In this document: positions 8,080 through 10,568 of the stretch, piece after piece | Position numbering within the stretch: position 1 is the stretch's first letter | Layout of the letters: every line of letters starts with the position of its first letter | Assembly (NCBI GenBank): GCA_015499985.1 | Contig: JAAAUF010001191.1 | Span: 1-10,568 of the forward strand | DNA from: Haplosporangium gracile | Lineage: Eukaryota; Mortierellomycota; Mortierellomycetes; Mortierellales; Mortierellaceae | Length of the DNA: 10,568 nucleotides | Direction: 5' to 3' | Notes under the pieces: generated by a model | Databases searched by the model: none | What the model saw: only the letters and a program-made list of their open reading frames with translations | Told to the model about the DNA's origin: nothing | Translations under genes and position numbers: made by a program

Positions 8080-9957
8080 CTGCTGGTCCTGTCTCGACAC
8101 CATACGACCAATAAAGCTCTCCACTGGCGGAATGAAAGACTCGGGATCATAATCATCACCAACGACGTTTCATACGTGGGCAGAGAAGCTCAGATAGTCG
8201 AGCTTAGTTGTTGACAAAAGGGTGGACGGGTCAAACAGCAGAACTGTCCAACCATCCAAATGCAGGTGTTTGATATAGTTCAAATGTGCAATAGGCAGAC
8301 TGGGCATGATTTCGTGGCAGCGGTACTGCACTGTACCGTCACCTAGTCGCAGGAACTTGAGATTGGGATAGCAGGCAAACAAGTACAGGGCCAACTTCAA
8401 TCGACCCGTGTCCAGACTCAGGCCTAGATGAGTCAAAGCCGGAAGTTCAACCCATCCATATTCCAGGAGAATAGGATCCGTGTCGAACAGATCCCTGACA
8501 CTGAGGTTTGTCAGAGACTGATGGAATGCAAAAGCAATATTGCCAATTCCCTGGATGCCTGCAGTGCAGAGGTCGGTGACTTCAACGCTCTCGATCGGGA
8601 CCAAGACATGAGTCACAGGTATCCCATCCTGCGCCAGTGCTCGTCCTTGTTCACCATGAATGTTGCTACTGTTGGCTGTGATGTTCCTTCCAAGCCTCTC
8701 CATGCCCTACGTCTCCTGACCTGCCCACTCAAACCTGCTGCTGTGAAGCGTTTCGAGCCTCAAATGCTTCATATTCCGGCACCGCTGGAGGATCGGTCGG
8801 TTGTCGTGGGTAACGTCTTCGTACCAAAATTCCGGTAATTTATCGTCCAGCTCCTGACCATGCCACAGATCGATAGAATGAGAATGAGCCAGGATTTGTA
8901 TTCAATTGCCCTTTCCGAGATATATCGGCTCATGTAATGGCGGCAAGAGACGATATAGGTCTTATCGGATGCGATTGGCTGTTCTCCAGTCATCGTTATA
9001 CTAAAAGTCTTCTCGAAGCAGACGACAGTCTTGAGGCGGTCAGTAAAGAGCCGTGTGTGCTCCTGGACGAATCGTAACATGTCCCGGATTATCTCTTCGT
9101 TGTATGTGTACCCTTGGTCTTGTTGTTGGTAATAACACCATAGTCCTTGTCATCACTACTGGAAAGGGGGGTCTCAAACCAATTGGACATTACAAAGCAG
9201 ATTTGCTGCAGGCTCCTGAAGCGACTGACGACCTGGGTATAATCCTTGATGGCGGACATGTGGCAAATGGTGAAGGACTGGGGCTGTTCGAGGACCGGGT
9301 ACGACAGACACTAGAGGACCTCTTGATCGACTTTAAAGTGATAGTAGCAATAGAGGATCACCTTTTTGGGCTTGGACTCGGAGTATGCGGCGACCATCTC
9401 TGGCTTGAAGGGGTTCAATCGATAGATCTGGTCAAACTCGATACTGCCAAGGCACTTGAGTAGACGAGATGGAAGCTCCTCAGGTAGCTCAAAACCAGTC
9501 CAATCGAGAAGCGTGAGAGTTTCGTCTATGATAATACTGAGGTGGTGGATATGGGCAAGGTAACTAAGCGGCGAGCTGGTCGTCGCCGTCGTCGTTGTTG
9601 ATGTTTTTGGAAGAATATTTTCGTTGCTGTTATTGCTTGAGTTGACGGTGAGGGCAAGGGAGAGTGCCGTGGGAAGGCGGTTGGCGACAGAAGGGCGGCT
9701 GAGGAGCATGCGATAAAGCGTCTCGCGCGAGGACATGGTATACATTCCTGGAGACCACCTGTTTCGTAGGCGCCCTTTGAGGTAGGCGTGGTATTGACGA
9801 CGAAAAGGATCGCAGCACAAAAAGGGGAGGGTGACGGAGGCAATGTATTTGTTCATGGTGAGGAGGTTGGCCAAAGCAAAAGGAGTGTTGTCGTTGTCGA
9901 GGGTCTGTAGGATGTGCTGAAGACATTCTAGAGGTAGCTGGGAGAGTGGATCGTCCA

Positions 9958-9975
9958 TTGTTGTTGTTGTTGTTG
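9958..9975. repeat. Short (TTG)6 run in the F-box leader
   Basis: Six TTG units on the plus strand abut the start codon; the first T is shared with it. In the sense direction the leader reads CAA repeats up to the ATG, an unstructured, A-rich start context that usually favours initiation. Confidence 0.75.
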
Positions 9976-10070
9976 CTGTGAATGAGCAGTGAGCGAGTGT
10001 GGGTGAGTGTAAGAGTCAGGGGGCGAAGACGAGAGAGAAGAGTGAGAGTTGTTGTCCTTCCTGTGCTACC

Positions 10071-10077
10071 ATATATA
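10071..10077 (-). promoter_or_regulatory. TATA-like box of the F-box gene
   Basis: GTATATAT reads on the minus strand about 113 bases upstream of the ATG at 9958. It is followed in the sense direction by a CT- and CA-rich leader (about 10050-9980). Position and sequence suit a fungal core promoter, which implies that the broken gene may still be transcribed. Confidence 0.45.
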
Positions 10078-10568
10078 CGCCACCGCCAGGAGCTAATAGA
10101 GAGGGGAACGCCACCATACTTCTCTCTGATTGACGGAAGCTCAGAACCCTCTTAATTAACAAAATCAAAAAAGACCGCTTCCAGAAGTGGCAACGGCTGG
10201 CCAGGACGACTTGAACTGCTTTAAGAAAGAGGCCAAATGTCAGGCTCAGAGCAAACAATGATTACACATAAATATTCCTCTCTCTCTCTTTCTCTGCCAC
10301 AGACACGGCATGCATACATACACCCAAACACAAGGACAACGACAATAACGCCCACAAACAGAGGCTGATAGGGCCTCAACACGCGAGCAAGGCAACATCA
10401 GACAGGCTACATCAGGCGACATCATCGTCCGCCGATACTGTAAGGGTATTTTGCAAAAATCAGTTCACAAATTATTTTCGAATTGAAGAGGTTACCCCAG
10501 CTATCCCTTCGTCTGTAGGCCTTTTTCAACTATTTTTCATTTATGAAGGGTATGCTTGGGATCGTTCT
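10078..10568. other. Right-end region without a supported gene
   Basis: No gene is supported here. A CT microsatellite-like run lies at about 10276-10295. An 80-codon open frame on the minus strand (10258-10016) overlaps the TATA-like box and has no family signal. Near the end, ACCCCAGCTATCCCTTCG (10494-10511) and the reverse complement of 10544-10561 match at about 13 of 18 positions, a weak inverted repeat that could be the edge of another element. Confidence 0.4.

Larger units (their letters stand above)
7296..9958 (-). pseudogene. F-box/leucine-rich-repeat protein pseudogene
   Basis: In the intact family an N-terminal F-box binds Skp1 of SCF ubiquitin ligases and the leucine-rich repeats pick the target. 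Here the start (ATG 9958, context CAAATGG) and 215 residues are open, with an F-box at about 5-48 (LPLECLQHILQTL). Family sequence then continues to 7296 through several frames. Stops: TAG 9313-9311, TAG 8709-8707, TGA 8172-8170, TGA 8034-8032, each with family-like sequence in the same frame on both sides. Frame changes: near 9125, between about 8905 and 8870, near 7985, between about 7885 and 7780 at a tandem repeat, and between about 7625 and 7585. Recognisable pieces include MLRFVQEHTRLF, LQRCRNMKHLRLETL, LPALTHLGLSL, LPLLTSLYLKAEF and LPSLTRLEFHGDW. The final block ends near SEQSSPT at 7296. I found no set of GT–AG introns that would remove these breaks. Both neighbouring genes are clean, so poor base calling is an unlikely cause. 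Confidence 0.85.

Noticed and set aside
8428..8838. Plus-strand open frame of 136 codons
   Set aside because: It is antisense to the F-box pseudogene, whose minus-strand translation has leucine-rich-repeat motifs; the plus frame has none.
7296..9958. F-box gene read as an intact multi-intron gene
   Set aside because: The stops sit inside family sequence that continues in the same frame on both sides, and no GT–AG pair of plausible length removes them. RNA data could still change this.
10016..10258. 80-codon minus-strand open frame upstream of the F-box gene
   Set aside because: It overlaps the likely TATA box and leader of the F-box gene, has no recognisable motif, and its length is expected by chance.
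10470..10500. Distant resemblance of the reverse strand from 10500 (CTGGGGTAACC, then TTCGAA and TAATTTG) to the tip of the element at 92
   Set aside because: Only the first 8 bases match well and the spacing between the shared words differs (20 against 32 and 39 bases). It is not enough to call a second copy.

Overview
This window is nuclear DNA from a fungus. Short GT–AG introns, CT-rich 5' leaders, AATAAA signals and the protein families all fit. The best guess is an early-diverging fungus of the Mortierella type (Mortierellomycotina). That rests on remembered resemblance of the F-box/leucine-rich-repeat family and of the serine-rich protein, so it is a moderate inference. No bacterial, plasmid, phage or CRISPR signal is present.

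Layout. Bases 1-49 are the 3' part of a tRNA-Asn(GUU) gene cut by the window edge, followed by a run-of-T Pol III terminator. About 40 bases further on lies a 459-bp element (92-550) made of two long imperfect inverted arms around a 250-bp core without coding capacity. It looks like a MITE or foldback element. Next is a three-exon gene on the minus strand (2806 to 652) for a 583-residue major facilitator of the monocarboxylate-transporter type. A 1.55-kb divergent intergenic region (2807-4361) follows, low in complexity, with a 9-bp tandem repeat and strand-biased tracts. A two-exon plus-strand gene (4362-7194) then encodes a 905-residue serine-rich protein that I do not recognise by name. Its two conserved-looking blocks are separated by about 300 residues of low complexity. 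Converging on it is an F-box/leucine-rich-repeat gene on the minus strand (9958 to 7296). Its F-box end is intact but the rest is broken by four in-frame stops and about five frame changes, so I call it a pseudogene. The last 600 bases hold its promoter region (TATA-like box, CT-rich leader) and otherwise nothing I can support.

The genes do not form a pathway. They look like independent eukaryotic loci: a probable plasma-membrane transporter, a probable phospho-regulated scaffold or signalling protein, and a decayed member of a large F-box family. The points most worth a second look are the tRNA-adjacent palindromic element, the split-domain protein, and the decaying F-box gene, whose stop codons all fit C-to-T change.
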